Positions 43,869-53,049 of a stretch of 64,000 nt of DNA are shown here, piece after piece. Made by a program: the position numbers and the translations under genes. Position 1 is the first letter of the stretch. Each line of letters opens with the position of its first letter. The notes under the pieces are model-generated. The model was not told the origin of the DNA, searched no databases, and was given only the letters and a program-made list of their open reading frames with translations. Source of the stretch: Dolichospermum compactum NIES-806 (GTDB lineage Bacteria; Cyanobacteriota; Cyanobacteriia; Cyanobacteriales; Nostocaceae); the NCBI RefSeq assembly GCF_002368115.1, contig NZ_AP018316.1, forward strand, positions 4,088,666 through 4,152,665, in the 5' to 3' direction.

Positions 43869-44556
43869 AGAAAATATTATCTATCTCTTTTTTCAAAGAT
43901 TCTGAATTTCTCTGAAGAAAATTATAAAGATCGAAACCAGTAATAGTATGAACTAAATTAAAACTGTTTATTCCTTCATAGAGTTCCCAACTCTTTGATA
44001 ATCTAAGTACAGGGCTTTTTAAAGATGTATTGCAGAAAATTAACATTACAGGGAGAATTTGATATGATTTCAAAGCTAAGGACGTATCATAATCAGCCTG
44101 AATTCTTTTAGAGTCACCAATTTGATAGCATGAACGGACTTCAAATCCTATTCCTTCATGTTGAATCCAATTTTGAGGAATATTTTGGTTAAACTTATTT
44201 TTTCTTATTAATCCATCAATGGATCGATCTTGCTCACGCTCACCAATTTTAATATTGACACTAAAGTGTAATTCATTCTCATTTAAGCCAAAACTCTCTT
44301 TTAATAAATAGGCAAATAAATTCTCATACATATCACCAAGTTTGCGATGTAAAGAAGTTACAAGATTTCCTCCTACTCTGGCAATAATGTATCTTTCGTC
44401 ATCTAAACCTACAGAACCAAAGGCAGGATCATTAGCTATGAATTGCTGAAATTCTTCTCTGTTATTGACACCATCATAGCTCTTGTAAGGGTTAAATTCT
44501 GAAACTTTTCTAATATTTCCTATAGCTATATTCAGTAACTCATCTTCATTTATCAT
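43858..44556 (-). CDS. Type II restriction endonuclease
   Basis: 232 residues. It has no close match I can name, but it is placed as the R gene of this system. DRSIDGLIRKN followed by GIGFEVRSCYQIGDSKRIQ gives an Asp and a Glu-x-Arg like PD-(D/E)XK centres. Its ATG overlaps the stop of the regulator by ATGA (44553-44556), the usual C-R coupling. Its 3' end overlaps the methylase gene, so the pair is locked together. The recognition site is unknown. Confidence 0.72.
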   Translation of the reverse strand: MINEDELLNIAIGNIRKVSEFNPYKSYDGVNNREEFQQFIANDPAFGSVGLDDERYIIARVGGNLVTSLHRKLGDMYENLFAYLLKESFGLNENELHFSVNIKIGEREQDRSIDGLIRKNKFNQNIPQNWIQHEGIGFEVRSCYQIGDSKRIQADYDTSLALKSYQILPVMLIFCNTSLKSPVLRLSKSWELYEGINSFNLVHTITGFDLYNFLQRNSESLKKEIDNIFSNF

Positions 44557-44789
44557 TTTGTGTTTTCTCCATTTTCTATTTGATTATCAAACAAATCTTT
44601 AGCTGTAACTTGAAGAGCATCAGCTAAACGAAAAATATTCATTAAACTAATATTTCGTTCACCTCGCTCTACAGCACCAATGTATGTACGATGTAAGTCA
44701 GATTTTTCAGCCAATTCATCTTGGGAAAGTTTTAAACGTTTTCTGAAATAGCGAACTCTGATTCCAAAAGCGTCCATTCTAGCATCCAT
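44553..44789 (-). CDS. Xre-family control (C) protein of the restriction system
   Basis: 78 residues, an HTH_3 protein: RVRYFRKRLKLSQDELAEKS, then LHRTYIGAVERGERNISL and IFRLADALQVTAKDLF. This size and gene order (C just before R, M on the other strand) is typical of C proteins that delay endonuclease expression. Start at 44789 or at Met5 (44777) cannot be decided. Specificity of the C-box is unknown. Confidence 0.87.
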   Translation of the reverse strand: MDARMDAFGIRVRYFRKRLKLSQDELAEKSDLHRTYIGAVERGERNISLMNIFRLADALQVTAKDLFDNQIENGENTK

Positions 44790-44812
44790 ATTTAAAAAAT
44801 GTGTGCCTCAAT

Positions 44813-44828
44813 AGATTAAACATTCTAC
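44813..44828. promoter_or_regulatory. Possible operator upstream of the C gene
   Basis: TAGATTAAACATTCTA lies 24-39 bp before the C start with TAGA at one end and TCTA at the other. C-boxes are often imperfect palindromes near this place. The symmetry is partial and no second copy was found, so this is only a candidate. Confidence 0.3.
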
Positions 44829-44926
44829 CTCATCAAAACCAAATTATTATATAATTTTATCTGAGCTTTACTCTGGTTCTAAAAAATTATGGCTTTCAAT
44901 TTAGACCTGATTTAGCTCATTTTTCT

Positions 44927-46201
44927 TTACCCAGAAATGGCGATCGCGCGATCGCGTCCAGACTCTTTAGCTTGACAAAGAGCATCATCGGCACGTTTTA
45001 GTATCACTGTGTCGGTTTTATCATCAGATTGATAGGCAGTTACGCCAATACTGATAGTAATTTTCATGGGTTGAAAGGTAGTATCTATCTCTAAATTACG
45101 AATTTGTTCACATAGATGTTCAGCTATTTCCATCGCTTTTTGTAACGTTGTCGCTGGTAAAATGATCATAAATTCCTCACCTCCCAAACGCCCTACTGTA
45201 TCTTCATTGCGTAACCACTTAACTAACAGTTGAGATATTTCTTTTAAAACTTGATCACCAATGGGATATCCATAGGAATCATTGACAAATTTCAAGTGAT
45301 CAATATCAATTACTAAAAGTGAAAAAGGTTCTTTGTAACATTGAGTTCGTTGAAATTCTTTTTTCAAAATTGCTAAAATGTTGCGTCTATTGGCAATTCC
45401 AGTTAAGACATCAGTATTTGCTAGTTTTTTTAATTTCTGACTTAGTAATTTCTGTTTGTTTAAAGCAATTCTTAATTTATTCTCAATTTGATTGCGTTCA
45501 CTCACATCTCTCATAGAAACAATTGAGACTTTTTGATCTAACCATTCAGTTTTACCAACAGTAATTTCTGCCCGTCCGATAATTCCTCGAGAACGAATAA
45601 TATCAAGTTCTGCAACTTTTCCTACTACAATTGGTAGTCCCAATTCATGATTGATTAAATTGGATAAGGATCTATCAAACATTTGCGCCGCAGCCGGATT
45701 AGCAAATTTTACAACTCCTGCTTCATCAACAATTAAAATTCCATCTTTGATATGAGTAACGATGGTATTGAGTTTATTTTCACTTTGTTGTAACTGTCTA
45801 GTTTGGCGTTTTAGTTGAATATGTGTCTGCACACGGGCTAATAATTCTGTAGATCGAAAAGGCTTGGTTACATAGTCAGCCGCGCCCTTTTCAAAGGCTT
45901 CTATTAAATGTTCTTCTTCGTGACTAGCAGTCAGAAATAAAATTGGGATATGATGATAATTTGGATTTTTCTTAATTTGTTCACAAACTTCCAAGCCACT
46001 CATTTCTGGCATTAATAAGTCTAATAAAATTAAATCTGGTTGAATTGCTTGCAGACGTTGGAGAGCTTCTTTTCCACTTAAAGCATAGGTAATAGAATAC
46101 CCTTGCGTTTCTAGGGTTCTTCCTAAAACTTGAATATTTTGAATCAGGTCATCAACAATTAATATTGTACAATCTTGGGGATTAAAAGCAATTTTTTCCA
46201 T
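44927..46201 (-). CDS. Response regulator diguanylate cyclase (REC-PAS-GGDEF)
   Basis: 424 residues. Receiver domain 10-130 with phospho-Asp in LILLDLLMPEMSG and Lys in VTKPF; PAS domain 145-240 (ILIVDEAGVVKFANPAA); GGDEF domain 255-424 with active-site GRLGGEEF and an allosteric RNED exactly five residues before it (product-inhibition site). It makes cyclic di-GMP from two GTP when phosphorylated. Its C-terminal codons lie in a tandem pair of HIP1 octamers (44940-44955). The hybrid kinase upstream (46446) is the likely partner; both are read leftwards. Confidence 0.93.
   Translation of the reverse strand: MEKIAFNPQDCTILIVDDLIQNIQVLGRTLETQGYSITYALSGKEALQRLQAIQPDLILLDLLMPEMSGLEVCEQIKKNPNYHHIPILFLTASHEEEHLIEAFEKGAADYVTKPFRSTELLARVQTHIQLKRQTRQLQQSENKLNTIVTHIKDGILIVDEAGVVKFANPAAAQMFDRSLSNLINHELGLPIVVGKVAELDIIRSRGIIGRAEITVGKTEWLDQKVSIVSMRDVSERNQIENKLRIALNKQKLLSQKLKKLANTDVLTGIANRRNILAILKKEFQRTQCYKEPFSLLVIDIDHLKFVNDSYGYPIGDQVLKEISQLLVKWLRNEDTVGRLGGEEFMIILPATTLQKAMEIAEHLCEQIRNLEIDTTFQPMKITISIGVTAYQSDDKTDTVILKRADDALCQAKESGRDRAIAISG
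44940..44955. repeat. Two adjacent HIP1 octamers
   Basis: GCGATCGC occurs twice back to back (44940-44947, 44948-44955) inside the last codons of the diguanylate cyclase, giving DRAIAI. Single HIP1 sites are spread over the whole window; a tandem pair is unusual. Confidence 0.8.
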
Positions 46202-46210
46202 TATTTATAT

Positions 46211-46252
46211 AACAGGGAATAGGGAACAGGGAACAGGGAACAGGGAACAGAA
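46211..46252. repeat. STRR array AACAGGG x6
   Basis: Six tandem heptamers AACAGGG with one AATAGGG. It lies 9 bp upstream of the diguanylate cyclase start, in its 5' leader. The intergenic part 46202-46445 holds no gene. Confidence 0.85.
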
Positions 46253-46384
46253 AATCCAAAAGAGGTTTTGGGAAATTTTCGGTTTGAAAAAGTGAATTAG
46301 GTGCAAGGAATTAGCATGGAAACCATTAAAAACCTATCACTTTTCAGATTCGAGGCTATTCTTATCTCCTGATAATTCTTCCTT

Positions 46385-46418
<34 letters not shown>

Positions 46419-46445
46419 TATATTTGTAGAATTTATAATAATCTT

Positions 46446-49400
46446 TTAGGGTAGCAATTTTTGTAACTTTTTGCTAATTTGTGGGAAATTAGCAGCGGTG
46501 TCAGCCAAATGAGCCAAATCAAAGGTATCAATTTGGGTTTTTAGCGTATTAGCGTATTCTATCAAATCAGGACATTTATACTGTTCTCCCCAATTTTGCA
46601 ATCGCAGCGCAAAAGCTCGTAATTGGTCAATTAGCAGGGTTTGGTGTAAGGTTTTCCAGACAGATGCTTCTTCCTGTTGTAATAATTTTATCAGTTCTGG
46701 TAACTTTTCTAAGGACTGGGGCGGCATTGCGGAAATGATGGTTTGTGTTTGGGAGGTAGATTTTAAGTCTACCAATAACTGCGCGGGGAATAAACGTTGC
46801 AACTCACTAAAAAGATCCTGACGACTAACTGGTTTGCGGAGAAATCCTTGAGCTAAGGGTTGTAATTCTTCAAAGTCCTGTTCTTGAATGGAAGCTGTGA
46901 CGATGATCACACAAATATCCGCTGTGGAGGGATTTTGCTTCAGGGCTTGCAAAACGGTGATTCCATCCATTTGCGGCATGACCAAATCTAGTAATATCAG
47001 GTCAGGATGATGTTCAATGGCTAATTTAAGAGCGATCGCTCCATTGTCTGCCATGATAATTTGGTGAGCAGTAGCATTAAAATAGGCCTGGAGTAAATCT
47101 CGGTTAGATTGTACGTCATCAACAATGAGAATTTTCAGAGCCGGAAATTGACTTAAATCATGATTTTCTGGGGTGAATGATGGTGAACTTGCTGTAGTTT
47201 GAGTGACTGTAATTTCGGGAAATATTAAGGTGAAGGTGCTACCCTGTTCCAACTCACTTGTTACCTCAACAGTACCACCCATCATTTGGGTTAGACGGCG
47301 GCTAATAGTTAATCCTAGCCCGGTTCCGCCGTACTTGCGATTACTTTGTCCTTGACTTTGACGAAAAGCATCAAAAATCAAAATTTGATCACGGGGAGAA
47401 ATCCCAATCCCTGTATCAGAAACGGCAATTTCTAAGTGGGCATGATTGGGAATATTAGGGTTAGTGCGGCTATGGACACGGATGGTAATACCACCTTTTT
47501 CGGTAAATTTAATCGCATTACCAACAACATTTACGAAAATTTGTCGCAACCTGACTTCATCAATATATATTGCTCCGGGAATGAATTCATCAACTTGCAG
47601 ATTTAAAAATAATCCTTTTTCTTTGGCTCTTTGCAAAAACATTTGTTGAATGTCTTGCAGCAGTGAGGGAAGATTGACAGATTCGTAGTTGAGTTTGAGT
47701 TTCCCAGCTTCAACTTTCGATAAGTCCAGGATATCGTTAATTAGGGTTAGTAGGGTGCGGCCATTGGTTTGAATGGCTTGGAGATAACTTTGGGCTAAAT
47801 CATCACTGACGAGATTTTGTAATAGTTCGGAGAATCCTAAAATAGCGTTCATGGGTGTGCGAATTTCATGGCTCATGTTGGCCAGAAATTCACTTTTGGT
47901 GCGACTAGCGGCTTGAGCTTTTTCGGTGGCTGCTTCTAGGGCTAGGTTTTGTTGAGCGAGTTCTATTTGTCGCTGTTCGGCTTGTTGTAGAAGTTTAGCA
48001 TGAGCGATCGCAATTCCCACTTGAGCAGCTACGGCTTCTAACAGGGCAATGTCTTCAGTAATCCAATGACGTTGGTAATTACACTGATGTAAACAAATCA
48101 GCCCGTTGGCTTTTCCTTGATAGGATGTGCGAATTGCCAATATTGATTTTAGACCAATTTTTTGAGAAGTTTCTATGCTGGATGATACCAGTGGATCAGT
48201 AAATACATTATCTATAATAATCGCTGTATCTTGCTGAAGGATTTGATGAATTTGGGGATTACCGGCAATAGGTCCTAGGACTCCTTGAAGGGAAGCAATA
48301 TCACCGCTCAAGTATTCTGCTACTATTGGTAGATGTTCCGTTGGTTCAAGTTCGTAAGTATGCAGGAAACAACGATCTACTCCAAAGGCTTCACCAATGC
48401 GGTTTGCGGAGGTTTCAAAGATTTTTTGGGGTTCGAGACTTTGGCGAATTTCGTCGGTGATTTGTTTTAATAGTCGTTCCCGTTGTACCTGTTGTTCAAG
48501 AATCTTTTCAGCAGCTTTGCGATCGCTAATATCAACTAAATAGCCTACACACTCTAACGGCTCACTTTCTTGATCTCTAATTAACCGCAACTGAGCAAAA
48601 AACCAGCGATAGTCACCATTAGCGCAGTGTAACCGATATTCTAAGGAATAGGTATTATCAAATTCCAACCTATTTAATCCTGCTAACACCCGATTTCTAT
48701 CTTCGGGATGGATATAATCGTACCAAAAACCAGTTTCATCTAAAAACACTTCTGGAGAATAACCGAGAATCAGCTGCACGTTATCACTAATAAAGGTAGC
48801 TCGATAATCTCCAATGGGTTGACAACTAAATAAAATGGTTTGGCTGGAATTCATCAAAGCTCGTAATCGTTCTTCACTTTGCAACAAAGCCATTTGTGCT
48901 TGTTTGAGTTCGGTAACTTCCACAACTACCGAACTGACAGCCTTACCACCATCAAGTTGATTAACGGGATAATAACTAGCAATCCAATGTCTTTGGATAT
49001 TTGGTTGGGAATGTGTAAACCCAGAAATTTCTACATTGCGAATTGATTTTCCTGTTGCTAATACCTGATATAAAATCGGTTCAACTCGATTTGCTAAATC
49101 TGGTAATACTTCTCGGAGTTGTTTACCAATATGTGCATTAGCTGATAAACCATTAATTTCCGCCATTGCTTCGTTAATTCGCACAAAGCGTAATTCTTCG
49201 TCATGGAGTACCAACCCCACCGGATTTGTATTATACAGTTTTTCTAATTCCTCCGTCCGGCGTTGTAGAGCTTCCTGGACTTGCTTAATTTCATTAATAT
49301 TGACAAAAGTAATGACTACCCCATCCGTTTGTCCATCATCTCTAAGGTATGGATATAAACGCATTAACAAATTAACATCCGTATTATTTAATTTTACCTC

Positions 49401-51776
49401 TTGTTCAATGGGGCGTTCTGTTTCCACTACCCGCTGTAATAATTCCAGCAGATTGGGACAATTCATATTATGAGTAATGTGCTGAATTGGGCGTTCAACA
49501 TCAGTTTCTAAGAGGTTAATAGCGGTTGTGGCTGCGGGAGTAAATTTCCGAATTCGCAATTCTCTATCTAGGAAAATTACGCCAATTTCACTACTTCTGA
49601 GCAAATTATCCACGTCGTTGGACAATTCTAATAATTGACGAATTTTTGTTTGATATTCTGTATTAACTGTATATAGTTCTTCGTTAACGGAATGTAGTTC
49701 TTCGTTGGTACTTTGCAACTCTTCATTAGAAGCCAGTAGTTCTTCGTTAGTGGCTTGTTGTTCTTCGTTAGTAGTTTCTAATTCTTCAATTGTGGCTTGG
49801 AGGTTTTCTCTGGTTTGCTGTAATTCATATTCTAAATCGAGAATGCGTTGAGTTGCTTCCGCGTCCTGTTGAAAAGCTTCGGGACGGTTGGGTAAAGAAG
49901 GACGTTCTTCATTTTCAATGATTAACATGAAGAAGTCTGTCATGCGGGTATCTCCCGTATGATAGGTAACTTCCAAATTGACACTGCGAATATTATCGCC
50001 CTGATTTAAGTGAATATTACCGTAAAGAACGGTTTTTCGTTCTCGTTTGGCACGATGTAGGGCAGTATTAATCGGTAATTTTAGGGTAGTTGGGACTAAA
50101 TCGGCGATCACTCTGGTCATTTGTCCTTCTGGGACTTGCATAATCTGTACCATATCAGTAACGACGTGGAACAGTTCTAAATCATCATTAACTAACAAAC
50201 AGGTACATTGTCGGCGACGCACAAAAGCACTAAAAGCCGCACTCAAAGCCGGATCAAATTGTACCGTCCCCCGTCTGGTTTGACTAGGACGAGCGACAAC
50301 GGGAGTTATATATTCTAAATTTTGATTCAGAATCGGTAAACGCACATTTCGCCGCTTTTGATAAATTTTAAATTTCTCATACAGGGGACTAAATTCTTCA
50401 ATTAATTCCCCTGGTGTTTCCGCTGCACCCAACAACAAAATACCCTTGTGCATTAAGGAAAAATGCAACATTCGCATCACGTGTTGCTGCAAAACTGGCT
50501 GCATATATATCAGGACATTGCGGCAGCTAATCAGGTGCATTCGCGTAAATCCGGCATTTTTCGCCAAATTGTGGGGAGCAAAAATAATCATTTCCCGCAA
50601 CGCCCGCGACACATGGAAATTCCGGTTACGGAAGGTAAAATATTTTTCTAACCGTTTACGAGAAACATCAATACTAATACTTTCCGGATATATACCCTCT
50701 GCGGCTTTACTTAAAGCGGCTGCATCTATGTCTGTGGCGAAAATTTTCACACTCAGTTGTTTACCTAAGCGGTTGATGACCTCATCCATCAAAATCGCCA
50801 TTGAATAGGCTTCTTCCCCGGTAGCACAAGCTGTCACCCACACTCTTAACTGTTGACCATTTTCCAAGGGGCTAATTAATTCCGGTAATACTTCTTTATC
50901 TAAGTATTCCCAGGCGGCTGAATCCCGGAAAAACCTTGTCACCCCAATCATTAAGTCATCTCGCAGCAGCGCCCGTTCTTCGCTGGAGGTTCTTAAATAT
51001 TCTACGTATTCATCTAAGAGATTATGCCCACTCAGGGAACAACGGCGGTAAATGCGACGGCTGAGGGTGCTGGGTTTATAATAGGAAAAATCGAGCTTTT
51101 CGTATTGATTAAGAATTTGAATAATGGCACGGAGTTTTTCTGACTCTAGTTCTGGAAGGAGGGATTCCCCTTGTGTCGCACCTTGACGCTGCATTTGGAT
51201 GATTTCATAAATCGTCCGCGCCATTTCTGCTGGTGGTAGCACTTGATCTACAATACCTGTAGCGATCGCACTTTGGGGCATTCCATCAAATTCCGCTGTT
51301 CCCGGTGACTGGACAAAGGTTAACCCACCGGACTCACTAATGCTTTGTATTCCCCTTGTCCCATCACTTCCCGTCCCTGAAAGAATCACAGCCATTGCTT
51401 GTTCTCCCTTATCTCTAGATAGGGAATCGAGAAAAATATCAATGGGGAAATTCGGTTGCTGTCGAGGCGGTTCACTTTGCTGAATTAACTCTAAAATCCC
51501 ATCATTAACAACTAAATTATTCTGAGGAGTAATTAAATATACTATATTCGGTTCAATCTGCATTCCGCTCTGTACCCGCTTCACTATCATGCGAGTCCGA
51601 CGTTCTAGCAGTTCTTTCATTAAACTTTTAAAGTCTGGAGATAGGTGCTGCACCACAACAAAGGCCGCCCCACTATCTGCGGGCATATTATCAAAAAATT
51701 CTTCTAATGCTCGTAGTCCTCCCGCAGAAGCCCCAATGCCAACTACGAAGCAATGGGTCTTAGTCTCTTCAGACAC
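46446..51776 (-). CDS. Hybrid CheB-CheR-PAS-GAF-histidine kinase-receiver protein
   Basis: 1,776 residues. CheB methylesterase domain 8-190 with Ser17 (GIGASAGG), His44 (QHLSP) and the GTGSDG Asp. CheR methylase 210-480 (SYYKPSTLSRRIYRR, WVTACATGEEAYSMA). A coiled coil of ATNEELLASNEELQSTNEEL type at about 670-720. Three PAS-like domains (730-1090) with IGFTH-type cores, a GAF domain (1110-1270), then HisKA with phospho-His1303 (MSHEIRTPMN), HATPase (GTGLGLTISRR), and a receiver with Asp in LLDLVMPQMDG. The last 130 or so residues form helices resembling an Hpt or docking part. It should signal through phosphotransfer, possibly to the diguanylate cyclase downstream. Confidence 0.94.
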   Translation of the reverse strand: MSEETKTHCFVVGIGASAGGLRALEEFFDNMPADSGAAFVVVQHLSPDFKSLMKELLERRTRMIVKRVQSGMQIEPNIVYLITPQNNLVVNDGILELIQQSEPPRQQPNFPIDIFLDSLSRDKGEQAMAVILSGTGSDGTRGIQSISESGGLTFVQSPGTAEFDGMPQSAIATGIVDQVLPPAEMARTIYEIIQMQRQGATQGESLLPELESEKLRAIIQILNQYEKLDFSYYKPSTLSRRIYRRCSLSGHNLLDEYVEYLRTSSEERALLRDDLMIGVTRFFRDSAAWEYLDKEVLPELISPLENGQQLRVWVTACATGEEAYSMAILMDEVINRLGKQLSVKIFATDIDAAALSKAAEGIYPESISIDVSRKRLEKYFTFRNRNFHVSRALREMIIFAPHNLAKNAGFTRMHLISCRNVLIYMQPVLQQHVMRMLHFSLMHKGILLLGAAETPGELIEEFSPLYEKFKIYQKRRNVRLPILNQNLEYITPVVARPSQTRRGTVQFDPALSAAFSAFVRRRQCTCLLVNDDLELFHVVTDMVQIMQVPEGQMTRVIADLVPTTLKLPINTALHRAKRERKTVLYGNIHLNQGDNIRSVNLEVTYHTGDTRMTDFFMLIIENEERPSLPNRPEAFQQDAEATQRILDLEYELQQTRENLQATIEELETTNEEQQATNEELLASNEELQSTNEELHSVNEELYTVNTEYQTKIRQLLELSNDVDNLLRSSEIGVIFLDRELRIRKFTPAATTAINLLETDVERPIQHITHNMNCPNLLELLQRVVETERPIEQEVKLNNTDVNLLMRLYPYLRDDGQTDGVVITFVNINEIKQVQEALQRRTEELEKLYNTNPVGLVLHDEELRFVRINEAMAEINGLSANAHIGKQLREVLPDLANRVEPILYQVLATGKSIRNVEISGFTHSQPNIQRHWIASYYPVNQLDGGKAVSSVVVEVTELKQAQMALLQSEERLRALMNSSQTILFSCQPIGDYRATFISDNVQLILGYSPEVFLDETGFWYDYIHPEDRNRVLAGLNRLEFDNTYSLEYRLHCANGDYRWFFAQLRLIRDQESEPLECVGYLVDISDRKAAEKILEQQVQRERLLKQITDEIRQSLEPQKIFETSANRIGEAFGVDRCFLHTYELEPTEHLPIVAEYLSGDIASLQGVLGPIAGNPQIHQILQQDTAIIIDNVFTDPLVSSSIETSQKIGLKSILAIRTSYQGKANGLICLHQCNYQRHWITEDIALLEAVAAQVGIAIAHAKLLQQAEQRQIELAQQNLALEAATEKAQAASRTKSEFLANMSHEIRTPMNAILGFSELLQNLVSDDLAQSYLQAIQTNGRTLLTLINDILDLSKVEAGKLKLNYESVNLPSLLQDIQQMFLQRAKEKGLFLNLQVDEFIPGAIYIDEVRLRQIFVNVVGNAIKFTEKGGITIRVHSRTNPNIPNHAHLEIAVSDTGIGISPRDQILIFDAFRQSQGQSNRKYGGTGLGLTISRRLTQMMGGTVEVTSELEQGSTFTLIFPEITVTQTTASSPSFTPENHDLSQFPALKILIVDDVQSNRDLLQAYFNATAHQIIMADNGAIALKLAIEHHPDLILLDLVMPQMDGITVLQALKQNPSTADICVIIVTASIQEQDFEELQPLAQGFLRKPVSRQDLFSELQRLFPAQLLVDLKSTSQTQTIISAMPPQSLEKLPELIKLLQQEEASVWKTLHQTLLIDQLRAFALRLQNWGEQYKCPDLIEYANTLKTQIDTFDLAHLADTAANFPQISKKLQKLLP

Positions 51777-51962
51777 TACTTATAAACTCCTAATTTTATT
51801 AGTTAACTATTTATTGTAAGGTATCAAAGCAGCGATTCCGAAAATCTTGTCGCGCGCGAAAAACTGTATTTGGGGCTTGACAATTGATTTAAAATTTGTT
51901 ATCATGGATTTGATAAGGAAGAACTATCTTAAAATAAAACCAATTATTCGTGAGGTTTGATC

Positions 51963-52616
51963 GTGGTTATTACTCAAACCAGTCCCCCCAGTATTGCCCA
52001 GGATATAACAACAACTCACTTCACTCCAGATGAGTATCGGGTAATGGAGGAAACCGCCGTAGAAAAACATGAATATCGTAACGGGGAAATTATTGCAATG
52101 GCTGGAGGTTCAGAAGTTCATAGTCGTCTTACCGTCAATATTACTACTTTACTTAATTTAGCTCTCAGAGATACTAATTTTCAAACTTATAATGGGGACT
52201 TAAGAATCTGGATTTCTGAGTTTAATCATGGTACTTATGCTGATGTTCTTGTAATTAATGGTGAACCAGAGTTTAATGGCGATGCCTGCGGCGAGCGAAG
52301 CTATCGCACCGATGAAATTCTCAATCCTCTAGTAATTGTAGAAGTTTTATCACCCTCTACTGAAGGTTATGATAGGGGTGAAAAATTTAGAAAATATCGC
52401 TCCCTTCCTAGCTTTTGTGAATATCTACTAGTTAGCCAAACTGAACCCTATATTGAGCAGTATCACAAACTTGATGATAATAGCGATAGGGAAGCGCTGC
52501 TGCAAGCAGTTCGCTGGCAATGGCAAGTTTATGATCATATTGATCAGTCTATATTAGTACATAGTTTAAATGTAGAAGTTCCTCTTGGTGAAGTTTATCG
52601 TCGGATTAATTTCTAA
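51963..52616 (+). CDS. Uma2-family (DUF820) putative endonuclease
   Basis: 217 residues from GTG 51963 (MVITQTSPP), with GAGG at 51952-51955 as ribosome site; a TTG at 51957 is too close to that site. The core pattern is EYRVMEETAVEKHEYRNGEI, IAMAGGSEVH, YADVLVING, VIVEVLSPSTEGYDRGEKFRK. The Asp of YADV and Glu of IVEVL are the likely catalytic acids. Two dispersed palindromic repeats are inserted in frame (52281-52307, giving DACGERSYR, and 52483-52513, giving DREALLQAVR). It may still work, because both additions fall in loops. Confidence 0.85.
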   Translation: MVITQTSPPSIAQDITTTHFTPDEYRVMEETAVEKHEYRNGEIIAMAGGSEVHSRLTVNITTLLNLALRDTNFQTYNGDLRIWISEFNHGTYADVLVINGEPEFNGDACGERSYRTDEILNPLVIVEVLSPSTEGYDRGEKFRKYRSLPSFCEYLLVSQTEPYIEQYHKLDDNSDREALLQAVRWQWQVYDHIDQSILVHSLNVEVPLGEVYRRINF

Positions 52617-53049
52617 AAGCTGACTCACGATTTATATAGCGGTAATTTTTAAAGCTGGTTCGTTACAGTTAATTAAGCGTTCAACAAATTCTATAGTTAA
52701 AATTTGCCTATTGTTGAGCTAGTTATGCGCTTTTAGTTGTGTATTAGCGCGATTTAGAAAGAGTTCATTTTCAGCAAAGTATAAGTATGTTGGTATGGTA
52801 TTACGGCAATTTTGTTGCCGTATATGAGCGTTAGCTCTAAACATACTATAATTTTGTTTGCATCGGAAAGCAGTCATTTAGCGTTTTGGCACTAAAGTGT
52901 AGTGACTTGCCATAATACCTTGTCCGATTTTTTCTGGATTACCCGCAAAATAACGTATACAGTCAAATAGGAGTATACTTAATTTTGATTTACTACTTGC
53001 TGCTAATAACACACTTGCTAGACTTACCCTCTTTACAAGGAAAGGCTAA
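52617..53049. other. Gene-free region before the helicase gene
   Basis: 433 bp. A stem TACGGCAA/TTGCCGTA lies at about 52803-52823. GGTATTACGGCA (about 52797) and its near-complement TGCCATAATACC (about 52908) flank some 100 bp, so a small inverted-repeat element may sit there. AAGGAAAGG just before 53050 is the helicase ribosome site. No gene was seen. Confidence 0.45.
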
